From Flaccisagitta enflata (taxonomy: Eukaryota > Chaetognatha > Sagittoidea > Aphragmophora): a stretch of 64,000 nucleotides of DNA. The stretch is from positions 33,542,001 through 33,606,000 of the forward strand of contig OZ231128.1 of assembly GCA_965153355.1 (NCBI GenBank), in the 5' to 3' direction. This document shows, piece by piece, positions 40,721 through 59,223 of this stretch. The notes beneath the pieces were generated by a model. That model saw only the letters and a program-made list of their open reading frames with translations. It ran no database searches and was not told where the DNA came from. The position numbers and the translations under genes are program-made. Position 1 is the stretch's first letter, and each line of letters starts with the position of its first letter.

Positions 40721-41616
40721 CAGTCCTTCAAGGGCAATGATGCCTGTTGCCCTGCTTTGCATAATTGTGAATTTGAGTGAAAGGCAGCCCCTAAGGTTTT
40801 TAAAACAGAAGGGGACTTTTGTTTGTCCTGCCTAAGAATGTTAATGATGAAATATATAGGGCAGATTAAGGGCTTATGATAGCCTGAAGGTTCCTTCAAG
40901 GCTTGAACAGGTCGCCCAAGGGCAATACGTGGTCAGCAATACCCGTTGCCCTGCTTTGCATAGTTGTAAATCGGAATGAGAAGCAGGGCAGCGGCCCCGA
41001 AGGGGACGAAGTCCTGTAGAACACAGGGGACTTTCGTTCGTTCGTCCGTCCGTCCATCTGTCGGCCCCCCCCTGGCCCTCTCAGGCCTAAAATCTGCCCT
41101 CTCAGGCCTGAAATCTGCCCACTCAGGCCTGAAATCTGCCCTCTCAGGCCTTGAATCTGAGAGGGCAGATTTTAGGCCTGGGAGGGCAGGTTTTAGGCCT
41201 GAGAGGACAGGTTTCAGGCCTGAAAGGCAAAATTTCAGGCCTCTGAGGGCAGATTCAAGGCCTGAGAGGGCAGATTTTAGGCCTGAGAGGGCAGATTTCA
41301 GGCCTGAGAGGGCAGATTTTAGGCCTGAGAGGGCAGATTTTAGGCCTGAGAGGGCCTGGGGGGGACGAACGAACGGACGGACGAACGAACGAACGAAAGT
41401 CCCCTGTGTTCTACAGGACTTAGTCCCCTTCGGGGCCGCTGCCCAAAAAGCTAGCTGTGCTGATTTGAAGCTTGGGGGTTGCGTTGAGGCCTGAGCAGGT
41501 TCTTTGGAGGTCTGAGGAGACTTTTTTGAGGTAGAAGTGGCCTGACTTAGGCCTGTGAGAGCTGATTTTAGGCTTGAGAGGGCTAGGTTAAGGCCTGAGT
41601 AACTTGATTTTATTTG
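40718..41616 (+). mobile_element. Older foldback element hosting a younger one
   Basis: A diverged 5' end (CCTTCAAGGGCAATGATGCC, TGTTGCCCTGCTTTGC) and a decayed 21-bp core flank the younger copy at 40905-41449. A clear 3' end was not found. Confidence 0.55.
40905..41449 (+). mobile_element. Foldback element, nearly perfect palindrome
   Basis: The 5' end is GAACAGGTCGCCCAAGGGC. From about 40986 (GCAGCGGCCCCGAAGGGGAC) to 41444 the sequence is a near-perfect inverted repeat. The arms are GTCCTGTAGAACACAGGGGA, (GTTC)n/(GAAC)n and 21-bp units CTCTCAGGCCTGAAATCTGCC facing their complements. It ends GGGGCCGCTGCCCAAAAA. Confidence 0.88.
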
Positions 41617-41639
41617 TGGGGGAAGCAGAAAAGACAATT

Positions 41640-42256
<617 letters not shown>

Positions 42257-42278
42257 AAGACAGAGGAAGACTGAGAGG

Positions 42279-42588
42279 AACAAGCCCGACCGGGCAACGA
42301 TGCGTCCAGGCTGTGTCTCTGCATGTATTAAATATGTGACATATATGGAGAGACACATGGACAAACAGGCAGATGAAACGACTAGAGGAGTAAATAGGGC
42401 TCTTAAAACATGTTTGTCGATCTTTTGAGTCAGTATAGGATCTCATCGTGGTCAAAAACAGCCGAGAAACGCGGTTTTTGCACTTGCGTAACGGACGGAC
42501 ATATGGACGGACGGACCGATGGATAGACGGACCGTCGGAGGGACAGTCCCTCTTATAGAGATGCATTCCTGACGGACGCATCTAAAAA
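42279..42588 (+). mobile_element. Helentron-like element, GATGCGTCC subfamily, intact ends
   Basis: It begins AACAAGCCCGACCGGGC, with 5' hairpin GCCCG/CGGGC, then AACGATGCGTCC. It ends CTCTTATAGAGATGCATTCC, then TGACGGACGCATCTAAAAA. GATGCGTCC and the 3' GGACGCATC are exact complements. Confidence 0.88.
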
Positions 42589-42745
42589 GAGACACAAAAA
42601 CAGAGATTGAATAACAAAAACATTTAGGCAGTCAACTATACAAAATGAGATGCACACACAAAAAAAAATGCACTGAAAAAAAGCTCTGATTTACGACTTT
42701 TTTCCAGTCGGCGATAGCCGCCTTTATTGGTAAAGACCCTTTTTT
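42589..42745. repeat. Dispersed microsatellite-linked repeat, copy 1
   Basis: ATTGAATAACAAAAACA, GCACTGAAAAAAA, TTACGACTTTTTTCC and the hairpin CGGCGATAGCCG, then CCTTTATTGGT. It shares this order with 43958-44132, and in part with 47303-47400 and 59868-59952. Confidence 0.7.
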
Positions 42746-43179
42746 TAGTGGCGGACCCACTTTGTCCGTCCCTCCATTCATTTTGTCACTTTGTCAAAAA
42801 AACTTTCCTGAGATTTTTTTAATTCATTACAATTTTTAGCTTTTGATGTCAGATAGCTCTTTAATATGAAATTTATTGATTTAAACAGAGGATTATGTAG
42901 AAATGGCAAAAGCGAAATAGAAGATGAAGTTGAATAACTTTTGAACGCATAGAACTAGGGTACTCAATCGAAAACGGCTAAAATGGTCAAAAATCCTTAT
43001 GCGCACATGGATTGACTCGTAATTACATTTATTTTGATAATTAGAACCATCAATGACACTTTGGATAATTTTCATGGCCCCTATGTAACTGTTATTGAGT
43101 GGAATCCACCAATTGTTTTCTGGCACTTTTTTTTTCCTCGAAAAAATTAGGCTGTACCGAGTTTCAAAATGCGTTAATT
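42746..43179. other. Unassigned AT-rich DNA
   Basis: AGTGGCGGACCCACTTTGTC, then CGTCCCTCC at about 42760 hints at a short element fragment. No gene. Confidence 0.35.
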
Positions 43180-43670
43180 GGAAAAAAGTCGAATTACGTA
43201 ATTCGGCTTTTTGAAACGTAGGGGAGAAATCGGGTTTTCCATTTTTGATTTGGGGAATTTGTGAAAGTTGAGCCATTTCCTGCCTGGGATGATACATTTT
43301 CTGATATTCACAGCTAAGAAAGAGCTTATTTTTAGTCGCGTGCTACGCGACTCTACAACCCGCTTTGTCGGTCCGTCCGTCCGTCGGTCCGTCGGTCCGT
43401 CCGTCCGTCCGTCCGTCCGTCCGTCCGTCACACTTTACTTTTTTTGGGTTTTTGGGGTCCTTGGCCTTACTGCTCCTGCCCAAATGATGGAGTGGCCTCA
43501 AATATGGCCCCTGCCCACCCGCACGCGACTTCGGTAGCCGTGTATCCGGCCTTGTTCTCTTTCAAATGGCGCCAACCAGAAGTCTCTACGATCATTAGTT
43601 TTGGCGCTATGAAATTTTGAATCTTTTTTATTTTTTCGCATTTTCGCGAAGATTGATATTTTTCATAGAT
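43180..43670. repeat. Dispersed repeat copy, occupied site
   Basis: A paralogue of 40311-40600 (GAATTACGTAATTCGGCTTT, GATGATACATTTTCTGATAT, CTCTTTCAAATGGCGCCAAC), interrupted by the Helentron-like element at 43329-43556. Confidence 0.85.
43329..43556 (-). mobile_element. Helentron-like element, GTCGCGTGC subfamily, intact ends
   Basis: On + it reads TTTTTAGTCGCGTGCTACGC, then GACTCTACAACC, long (GTCC)n, CTGCTCCTGCCC, CCGCACGCGACTTCGG and CGGCCTTGTT. Both ends match exactly. Insertion is between TTTTT and CTCTTTC of the dispersed repeat. Confidence 0.92.
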
Positions 43671-43764
43671 CCCAAACTTTTCAGCTAATGTAACAACAAA
43701 GAGTAGTCGAGATGTTACGCAAATTGACTGCAACTTTTATGACGCTAGCTTTAGCATTTTACTC

Positions 43765-43951
<187 letters not shown>

Positions 43952-43957
43952 ACATCA

Positions 43958-44132
43958 CAAAGACAAAGGAAGATGGAGAGGCAAAGAGAGACAGTGATTG
44001 AATAACAAAAACAGACAAGCAATTGACAAGACATCATGACATGCACACACAGAAGAACATGCACTGAAAAAAAAAGATTCCCACTTACGACTTTTTTCCG
44101 GCCGGCGATTAGCCGCCTTTATTGGTATGTGG
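43958..44132. repeat. Dispersed microsatellite-linked repeat, copy 2
   Basis: GATTGAATAACAAAAACA, CATGCACTGAAAAAAAAA, TTACGACTTTTTTCCGGCC, GGCGATTAGCCGCC, TTTATTGGT directly follow the (GA)n tract. Confidence 0.7.
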
Positions 44133-44848
44133 GCCCGCACAGTAAAATCTTGCCAGGTGACTAATTTTGATACTGGCTGACACGCTGGCACGAGTGAGAT
44201 TGCTAGAGAGTCGGAACATGAGTGTAATGGTCTCATTTTGCACCAAATCTAAAACGTCTTTTGATAGGTCAAAACATGGTTCATCAGAGAGAGAAAGAGA
44301 GAGACAGAGACAGACTATCAGAGACAGACAGAGACAGACAGAGACAGACAGACAGGCAGAGACAGACAGGGACACAGAAACAGACACACTGACCGAGACT
44401 TAATTGAACCCGTTATAGGGTCGCATTCAAACTCTGCATTAGGGCCAAATCAACAGCAAATATTGTCATGGACGGGTAGGAAGGGGCGGTAACTGACTGT
44501 CTGGAAGAAAATAAGACGTTGCTGTATGTGAAAGAGAAAATTCACTTCAATTGCTATTTTGCCCCACGAAATATGTAAAATTGGAGAAAAAAAATTCATT
44601 ATTGCAATAAGAAAACCAAAACGTTGTTAAATCACCTAATTCACATAACATTTTGTAAATTTTTTTCAATGGTTTTATAATTGATCGTGATTTTTGATGT
44701 TCATTTCTGCACCTTCGAGGGCATTTTCTTTCAAAGACTGAGGGCAGCGGTCTGTGTACAATAGCTTATTAGCTGTGTACAATAGCTTATGACAATGTGA
44801 AAGATGGAAAGGTCTTGGAAAGAATGAATTTCAGCCATTGTAAAAAAA
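44133..44848. other. Spacer with (GACA)n
   Basis: (GACAGACA)-type repeats lie at 44288-44395, and AATAGCTTATTAGCTGTGTAC is duplicated near 44760-44790. No gene. Confidence 0.45.
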
Positions 44849-45583
44849 AACAAGGCCTGATACACGGCTACCCTAGTCGCGTCCGGGTGCGCAGGAGGTC
44901 ACTAGGGCATCTGGGCAGGAGCTGTATGCTCAAAATGCTCAAACGCCAAAAAAGTAACTAGTCATCCAAGGATCGCACATGGTCAGCAGTACCCAATGCC
45001 CAAAAAGAGCAAAACGAGGAAGAATTAGAATAGAAAGGGAAGAAGAAGAAGAAGATCAAGTCATCCAAGGATCGCACATGGTCAGCATTACCCGATGCTC
45101 TGCTTGGCGTGGTGGCTGAAGAAGTGGAATGAGAGCAGGGCAGCGGCCCCAAAGAGCAGATGTCCTGTAGGACACAGGTGAATTTCCATATGTTCTGAGG
45201 GGGCATCATTGAGGCCTTTGGAGCAATTTTCTATGATTTTCAATGGGTGTTTTGCATTTCTTCAATTTCTCATCGATTTTCCATGTTATTCAATGAAATT
45301 CACATTTTTTTATATTTTTCATCAATTTTCCATGTTATTTAATGGGAAGTTTGCATATTATCAATTTCCTACGTTATTCAATGGGAATTTAAGGATTGAG
45401 AAGCTTTGGAGGGGGGGGATGGACAGACGTACACAATTAATGGTTCATCCCTGTGTCCTACAGGACATTGAACCTTTGGGGCCACTGCCCAAAAAGGGGA
45501 CCAACTGACCAACCAACCAACCGCCCAACCGACCGACGAACTGACATAGCGGGGTGTAGAGTCGCGTAGCATGCAACTAAAAA
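44849..45583 (+). mobile_element. Helentron-like element split by a foldback element
   Basis: The 5' part 44849-44956 (AACAAGGCCTGATACACGGC...GCCAAAAAAGTAA) and the 3' part 45493-45583 (GGGGACCAACTGACCAACC...GTAGAGTCGCGTAGCATGCA, ACTAAAAA) join in the order seen in the uninterrupted copy at 39132-39365. Confidence 0.85.
44956..45494 (+). mobile_element. Foldback element, ATCC-AA-GGAT type, rearranged
   Basis: It begins CTAGTCATCCAAGGATCGC, and a second 5' end of the same type starts at 45059, so the start is partly duplicated. Arms with GTCCTGTAGGACACAGG and its complement flank a core that is not the 21-bp array but AT-rich TTTTCCATGTTATTCAATG words. It ends GGGGCCACTGCCCAAAAA. Confidence 0.8.
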
Positions 45584-45701
45584 TCGGCGTGCTTCCTTTG
45601 GACAACTTGTCCTGGGCAATGCCCATAAAAGTCAGTTCCATTGATATTGGACTGAGCCTATATCTTATTTTTTGTTTCAAACATACAATAAAGAGTTTTA
45701 G

Positions 45702-45934
45702 AACAAGGCCGGATACACGGCTACCCCAGTCGTGTGCGGGGGGGGGGGAGGGGGGGCAGGGGCCATAATTGAGGTCACTCCATCATTTTGGCAGGAGCAG
45801 TGAGGCCAAAAACCGCAAAAAAAAACAAAACAAAAAAAGTAGTGTGATGGACGGACGGATGGACCAACAGAGGGACCGACGGACAGACGGGCCGACAGAG
45901 CGGGGTGTAGCGTCGCGTAGCACGTGACTAAAAA
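45702..45934 (+). mobile_element. Helentron-like element, GTCGCGTGC subfamily
   Basis: AACAAGGCCGGATACACGGC...CAGTCGTGTGCGGG, a poly-G stretch, GGACGGACGG microsatellite, and GTGTAGCGTCGCGTAGCACG, TGACTAAAAA. The ends differ only by CpG-decay-type changes. Confidence 0.88.
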
Positions 45935-46012
45935 CGAAAATGAAATTACGTAGCAACAGAAACAACGCATGAATCGTCTGCGTCAGTTTTAGGAGTCAAT
46001 TCCATGACAATA

Positions 46013-46229
46013 TTTTTAGTCGCGTGCACGCGACTCTACACCCCGCTTTGTCCGTCCGTCCGTTGGTCAGTCGGTCTGTTGGTCACTCACACTTTTACTT
46101 TTTTATCAATTTTATTTCTTTAAGTCATTTTAAGTCATTTTAGGGTATACCAAGTTATTCTAAGTCATTCAAAGTCATTTAAAGTCAATCTGTATGTCTT
46201 GCACGCGACTTATAGGTGTTGGCCTTGTT
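46013..46229 (-). mobile_element. Helentron-like element with (AAGTCATTT)n body
   Basis: On + it reads TTTTTAGTCGCGTGCACGCG, then ACTCTACACCCC and (GTCC)n. The body is replaced by TTTTAAGTCATTTTAAGTCA-type repeats, and it ends TTGCACGCGACTTATAGGTG, TTGGCCTTGTTT. The 5' end matches the start at 10326. Confidence 0.82.
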
Positions 46230-46715
46230 TCTCCTACCTCTAATGAAAAGGGTTCACGGTTTCGCCTCTCGCCATTTCCCGCCATATCGCACGAGATTTT
46301 TAAAAACAGATTTAGAATCAGCAAAGCTTAATCTACAAGGCGTATGGGCGAACATGACCACACGGTCCTCGGATTTCAGTCAAAACGAGATTTTCTAAGC
46401 ATTTTTTTAATTTCTGTTAATTGTCACTATTTTCATCGCCAAAAAAAGTAATGTGGTATAAATCTGTGATAAATCAAGCAAAGTCTGATAAAAATATTGA
46501 TATTTTCTTAAATTTAAAAATAAAAATAATGATATTTTCTTAAATTTTGTAGCAGATACGATAGGGTTGAGGGACATTAAAATTTCTGACAATTTTTTTC
46601 TCTCTCTCAATTAATCAATTTCTCTGAGTTGGCGCGTTTTAGTAGCCTAATAGAACTAGAGGGATGCGGGTTGCGTCAACCTCTAGCAAATTTGAAGAGC
46701 TCTAATTGTCTCACC
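46230..46715. other. Unassigned AT-rich DNA
   Basis: A direct duplication of GATATTTTCTTAAATTT lies at about 46498-46545. No gene. Confidence 0.4.
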
Positions 46716-46843
46716 AATTTTAGGTGCAACAAAGCACCTCTATAAGTATAACTGGCTGTGTCCGTCGGTTGGTCGGACGGTCTGTTAGGTAAGGCATTCG
46801 TTTGACGATCCACCGCACCTTATTGGCCAACTTGGCATTGTTT
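46716..46843 (-). mobile_element. Helentron-like element, AGGTGC subfamily
   Basis: On + it reads TTTTAGGTGCAACAAAGCAC, then CTCTATAAG, GTCCGTCGGTTGG, CCGCACCTTATTGGCCAACT, TGGCATTGTTTT. The 3' hairpin AGGTGC/GCACCT is matched by AGGTGC at the 5' side, and the 5' hairpin is GCCAA-G-TTGGC. It is a short copy with the same plan but different sequences. Confidence 0.7.
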
Positions 46844-46913
46844 TATTCTAACCTGCAACCATGCTTGATCCTGTAGAAGTGATTGAGTAACGAAGAGATG
46901 AGGGTGGAAATAA

Positions 46914-47075
<162 letters not shown>

Positions 47076-47085
47076 GTATAGAGAA

Positions 47086-47302
47086 AACAAGGCCGGATAC
47101 ACGGCTACCCCAGTCGCGTGCGGGTGGGCAGGGGCCATAATTGAGGTCAGTGGAACATTTGGGCAGGAGCAATAAGGCCAAACCCCCCTTTAACGCCGAA
47201 AAAGTAAAGTGTGATGGACCGACGGACGGACCGACGGACAGACGGACCGACGGACGGACCGACAAAGCGGGGGTGTAGAGTCGCGTAGCACGCGACTAAA
47301 AA
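47086..47302 (+). mobile_element. Helentron-like element, GTCGCGTGC subfamily, intact ends
   Basis: AACAAGGCCGGATACACGGC...CAGTCGCGTGCGGG, GGGCAGGAGCAATAAGGCC, GACGGACGGACC microsatellite, GTGTAGAGTCGCGTAGCACG, CGACTAAAAA. The exact nonamer match, the 5' hairpin GCCG/CGGC and the 3' hairpin GTCGCGT/ACGCGAC are all present. Confidence 0.93.
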
Positions 47303-47400
47303 CACACAAACAAACAGACGCAACACAATCAAAGACAACTTCAAAACCCCGCCTTTACGACGTTTTTTCTACGGTCGCCTCTATTGTAGGTTGTTGTAGA
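47303..47400. repeat. Dispersed microsatellite-linked repeat, copy 3
   Basis: TTTACGACGTTTTTTCTACGG, TCGCCTCTATTG follow the GA/CA tract, from which they are separated by the Helentron-like insertion. Confidence 0.5.
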
Positions 47401-47403
47401 TTA

Positions 47404-47722
47404 TTCAGGGGTGTATATTCTTGAGTCGCTTTTGATTCCCCCCCCCCCCCTGCCTTTGATTTTCTTCCCCGCGACGCGTCGCGTCGCGTTTTTATATCCA
47501 TGATTTTCTTCCCCATATAGCAATAAAACTATGTTTAAATAGTGTTAAATTGTGTTTTACTATTGAGTTTTATGATTTGGTACTGTAAAAAGTTGTTTTT
47601 TCCCCAAATTTCCTTTTTTTTTCTTTTTTCCCCCTTTCATTTCCTTCCCCATCTCTAGACCCTTTGATTTCCCCCCCCCCCCCCCGGGGGGGGGGGGAAA
47701 CTCAAGAATATACAGGCCTGAG
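47404..47722. repeat. Inverted-repeat element with poly-C/poly-G palindrome
   Basis: AGGGGTGTATATTCTTGAG at the left is mirrored by CTCAAGAATATACAGGCCT at the right. Just inside lie a C run (~47441) and, at 47671-47698, a C run directly followed by a G run. GCGACGCGTCGCGTCGCG at ~47470 is another palindromic run. Confidence 0.7.
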
Positions 47723-47778
47723 ATTATTACTTGTGATGCAAGCCTCGATACTGGTATCGTGAGCTTTGTTAGTAATGA

Positions 47779-48200
47779 ACTACACGCTTTTCTTTTTATA
47801 AGAACACTGTTTATAAGAACATCAGCCTCAGATTTAGCCAAAAAATAAAAACATCTTAAGAACATGCTGAGCCTCAGATTTGAAGATAAAAATGATATTT
47901 TTTTGAAAAAGTTAATAAAATTAGATAGAAATAGCTAAATGATTGACATTTTGATAATAATTTTTAAAATGACATATCATTTATTAAATATCAATCTTAT
48001 ATTTTTTATATGAAAGATTTTTTTAACAATTGCTTAAATTATACCATTTAATACTACAAACATCTAATTATATAAAAATGATCTCATTTAAAAATAAGAA
48101 CATGTTAAGAACACTTGAGCCTCAAAACAAGGTTAAAAATAAGAACGCCGAGGCTCACTTCAAAAATCCATGTTCTTATAAAATGAAAAGCGTGTAACAG
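47779..48200. repeat. Inverted-repeat element (~0.42 kb)
   Basis: ACACGCTTTTCTTTTTATAA, GAAC at the left pairs with GTTCTTATAAAATGAAAAGC, GTGT at the right. The inside holds repeated AAGAACAT...GAGCCTCA words in both orientations. No gene is seen. Confidence 0.65.
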
Positions 48201-48339
48201 CTGACCAATAAATGATAATAAATAATAAATAATAGTAATGTTGGAATAATGTTGGAACATTCACCTTTAGAAAGCGGGGGAAGAGTACGGGAAATTAGGA
48301 GGTAAAAGCTAAGAAAAAGAAGTTGAAGAAGATGAAGAA

Positions 48340-48975
48340 GAAGAAGAAGAAAAAAAAAAGAAAAAGAAAAAGAAAAAGAAAAAGAAAAGAATGAGAGGTA
48401 GAAGAAGAAGACGACGAAGAAGAACAAGAAATCAGGCTTCTCAGGCCTCAAGTCAGGCCTCTCAGACCTCAAGGAAGGCCTCTCAGACCTCAAATCAGGC
48501 CTCTCAGATCTCAAATCAGGCCTCTCAGACCTCAAATTAGGCCTTTCAAGCCTCAAACAAGGCCTTTCAGGCCTCCAATCAGCTGTCGCAGGCCTTTAGT
48601 CAGTCCTCTCAGGTCGCAAATAAGCCATCTAAGCCTCAAATTAGTTCTTTCAGGCATCAAATCAGTCCTCAACAGCCTTTCAGGCCCTGATTCAGCCCTC
48701 TCGCCTAAAATTGGCTTTCTCAGCCTCAAATCAGGCCTCTCAAACCTCAAATCAGGCCTCACAGACCTCAAACGAGGCCTCCCAGACCTCAAATCAACCC
48801 CTTCAGAGTTCAGACCTCAAATCTACAAACGAATGGAAGGACAAATGAACGATAGTCCCCCTGTGTTCTACAGAACTTCGTCCTCTTCAGGGCCACTCAC
48901 TCAAATTCACAATCATGCAAAGTAGGGCCACGGGTATTGCTGACCACATATTGCCCTTGGGCGACCTGTTCAACG
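48340..48975 (-). mobile_element. Foldback element, one end intact
   Basis: An (AAG)n stretch at 48340-48425 leads into CTCAGACCTCAAATCAGGCCT 21-bp units (48430-48800), then the arm GTCCCCCTGTGTTCTACAG, and the long end, complement of AACAGGTCGCCCAAGGGCAA. The left arm is missing. Confidence 0.75.
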
Positions 48976-50036
48976 ATATTTAGGCTGTTATACCCTATTC
49001 ATCCATTCCATGATTTTTGGCATGGCTCATGACAAGTGGAACAGTATGATCAATATCCCTTACTGAAACAAAACTTTCTAACTTAGTGAAATATCCTCTC
49101 TGTATTTAGTTCAAACGTTAACAAGAATTCCAAGGATTTTTGTAAGGTATTTTTTGTTTATTTTTCGTCAACAAAATTCAAGGTTTGTAAGAACAAAAAA
49201 TGGCAACAAATCCAAAATATACGTTTCACCCCGTCCTTACAATGGACAGAGAAAGTCAATGAAATTTCGCGAAAAAAAACGGCAATGAAAGAAATTTGCA
49301 TTATTTGCATCTATAGAATGAAATCAAGAGGAGATTAATAATAATGATAATAAGTCGATCAAATATCAACGACTCAGGACGTTAGATATTTTAATTGTGA
49401 ATTGTATGTAGCACCAGAAACCTTCATATGTTTTTTTTTATCAAGGCTTTTTATGTGAAGAGACAGTGAATCTCGATTGTAATCTTCTATAAAGTAATTA
49501 CAATGAAATTTACCCTGTTTTCCGGAAAGCACTTTATTTAAATGAAAAAGAATTTGGTAATACAATTCTCATATCACTTGACTCATTTGTATATAGCTTT
49601 TTTTTTTGTTCCCCTTGACAAAGCATTTCTATATGATATATATTTATCAATCATCTCGCATAACAAGAAACGATTGAGAAAGCAATATAACGGATCTCAT
49701 ATGAAAGAATAAATACGAATCAGTGAGTATTTTTCAAAGAATTCTGAAGGGATTCTAAAAACCTTTTTTCGTAAAATTGAAAACCCACGTCGTTTCGGCA
49801 AATGCTAACTAATTGCGCTAAGAAAAAAAAATTGTCTTAAAGCCATTGAGATAGTAAACAATAGATATTTGCTTTTTTTATCATTTAAAAAAGACTCCAA
49901 CTTTCTGAGTAAAAGAACCGTTTCTGAAAATGACTCATTTTTTCGAGTTCGAAAAAGGCTATCATGGTGTGTGGGGAAATGGAAGGGGATGGAAGTAATA
50001 ATTGAGCGGAAAGGGGAGTCCATAGATATTCTTTTT
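48976..50036. other. AT-rich 3' flank of Sp5
   Basis: No gene or clear repeat. It could include part of the Sp5 3' UTR if the poly(A) site is distal. Confidence 0.4.
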
Positions 50037-50042
50037 TTTATT
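50037..50042 (-). terminator. Candidate Sp5 polyadenylation signal
   Basis: AATAAA on -, about 270 nt after the stop codon. An ATTAAA nearer the stop (50158-50163) is an alternative. Confidence 0.35.
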
Positions 50043-50308
50043 TTGTTTCTATGATATATATGAAAGGCAACCAAAGTGGTTTGGGGAGTGTGAGGTGGGA
50101 GGGGTAAAGGATTGGGGAGGATGGAAAGAGGGGGGAATCTTCGTGCGATTTCGCGGCTTTAATTTTCTTTTCAATTCGCGTCGCAGTTGATTCGAGTCTC
50201 CAACGCATCTCTTTCTTCCCGTTTGTAAATTGTCTTATTGTGTGAATTACTCAATAAGACTCGTCTTTTCTCTATCTGCTGTCAATGTTTCTTTCATTCA
50301 AAGTTAAA

Positions 50309-56992
<6,684 letters not shown>

Positions 56993-57480
56993 GATTTGTG
57001 GGTTTTAAAAGTCGATTTGGTTGGAAATAGAAAGACTAGAATAGTTCATTGAAGACGCCGAGTATATAGTAAGTCCGTGAATGTGACGAGTATCGAAGCT
57101 TTTGGAAGTCATTGAAAAGGAGAGATCCACAAATGGGGGGTAATCACAAAGGTAAGTCCAAGTAAGTGTTAAAGAGAGAGAGAAGACGATGAGTGGATGG
57201 AGAAATTAGTCCAATTTCACTTGCGTATGTAAATAAGGCGCGTTTTGGAATTAAGTCCCCGATCAAATCGATTATGTCCACTGATTTTTAGGCACTTTTT
57301 AGGCGGGCTGAGTGATTGATTTAGTTTGTGTATAACTATATCGAAAGTCTTTCCTTTGGTGACACACACTCGCAAATGAATGGAGGAAATGTTTGAGAGA
57401 GACTGAAAGCCAGAATCAGTGAGTTAGCGTTTGTATGTGTGTTTGTGCGAGGGTTAGTCCGCGAAAGTGACGCACGAATC
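56993..57480 (-). other. Sp5 upstream flank
   Basis: A non-repetitive stretch of about 0.5 kb directly upstream of the first coding exon, expected to hold 5' UTR and promoter. I recognise no strong factor sites. Confidence 0.4.
57063..57068 (-). promoter_or_regulatory. Possible TATA box of Sp5
   Basis: TATATA lies about 70 nt upstream of the Sp5 start codon. It is isolated evidence; no initiator was assigned. Confidence 0.25.
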
Positions 57481-58380
<900 letters not shown>

Positions 58381-58439
58381 GAGAATCGATGTGTAATCCT
58401 GTATTAACCTAATAATAATTGAATTTTGGATTGAAAAAA

Positions 58440-58555
58440 TAAAAGGGAAATAAATGATTGAATAAATGAATCAATGAATGAATAAATGAATCAATGAATG
58501 AATAAATGAATTAATGAATGAATAAATGAATCAATGAATGAATGAGCAAAACTAT
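58440..58555. repeat. (AATGAATA/AATGAATC)n
   Basis: Tetranucleotide-based repeats AATGAATAAATGAATC. Confidence 0.9.
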
Positions 58556-58627
58556 AGATAAATGTTTTTGAAAAAATGAACAGATCTAGTTCCGGAAGCT
58601 TGCTGATTTTTGTTCTATCTTTAATCT

Positions 58628-58898
58628 TATTAGTCGCTCGCTTAGCGACTGTATCAGAGTGTGTCCCGTGGTTTGTAGGTAGATAGGTTGGTAGGTTAGT
58701 TGGTAAGTAAGTAGGTAGGAAGGATGGTAACGCGAGATTTTGGATTACGTGAAATCGGCTGTAATGATGAATTCTGAGTAATTTTACGGCCCGTGCCCAG
58801 CCACATTACGGCCCCCGCATCATACACATACTGCCCCTGCCCGCCCACATCACTACCCCATAAGCGACTACTTATTAGCTATGTGTCCGGCCTTGTTT
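58628..58898 (-). mobile_element. Helentron-like element, GTCGCTxxC subfamily
   Basis: On + it reads TTAGTCGCTCGCTTAGCGAC, TGTATCAGAG, GTAGGT/GGTTGGT microsatellite, several CCCCTGCCC phrases, ATAAGCGACTACTTATTAGC and GTCCGGCCTTGTTT. The terminal pairing is GTCGCT only (6 nt). Confidence 0.78.
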
Positions 58899-58974
58899 CA
58901 AAGTCAAGTTCTCTGTTCTTACAGGTTGACAAAGAGTTACAATCGAGGTAATTACGACAGCAATTTTACACCAA

Positions 58975-59223
58975 TTTTTAGTCGCTGACTAAGCGACTCT
59001 ATAAGAGGGTGTGTCCCTTGGTAGGTATGTTGGTTGGTTGGTTGGTCCGTAACGCGAAATTTTGGACGACGCGAAATTGGCCGAATTTGTGATTTCTGAG
59101 CATAACAGCCCCTGTCCACCCAAAATACAGCCCCTGCCCACCAAATGACTGTCCCTGCCTATCTGCAAACTGCTCCTGCCCACTCGTCAGCGACTGCTTA
59201 TTGGCCGTCTATCCGGCCTTGTT
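58975..59223 (-). mobile_element. Helentron-like element, GTCGCTGAC subfamily, intact ends
   Basis: On + it reads TTTTTAGTCGCTGACTAAGC, GACTCTATAAGAG, GGTTGGTTGG, three CCCCTGCCCACC blocks, CTCGTCAGCGACTGC and CCGGCCTTGTT. GTCGCTGAC and GTCAGCGAC match exactly, and the 5' hairpin is GGCCG/CGGCC. Confidence 0.88.
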
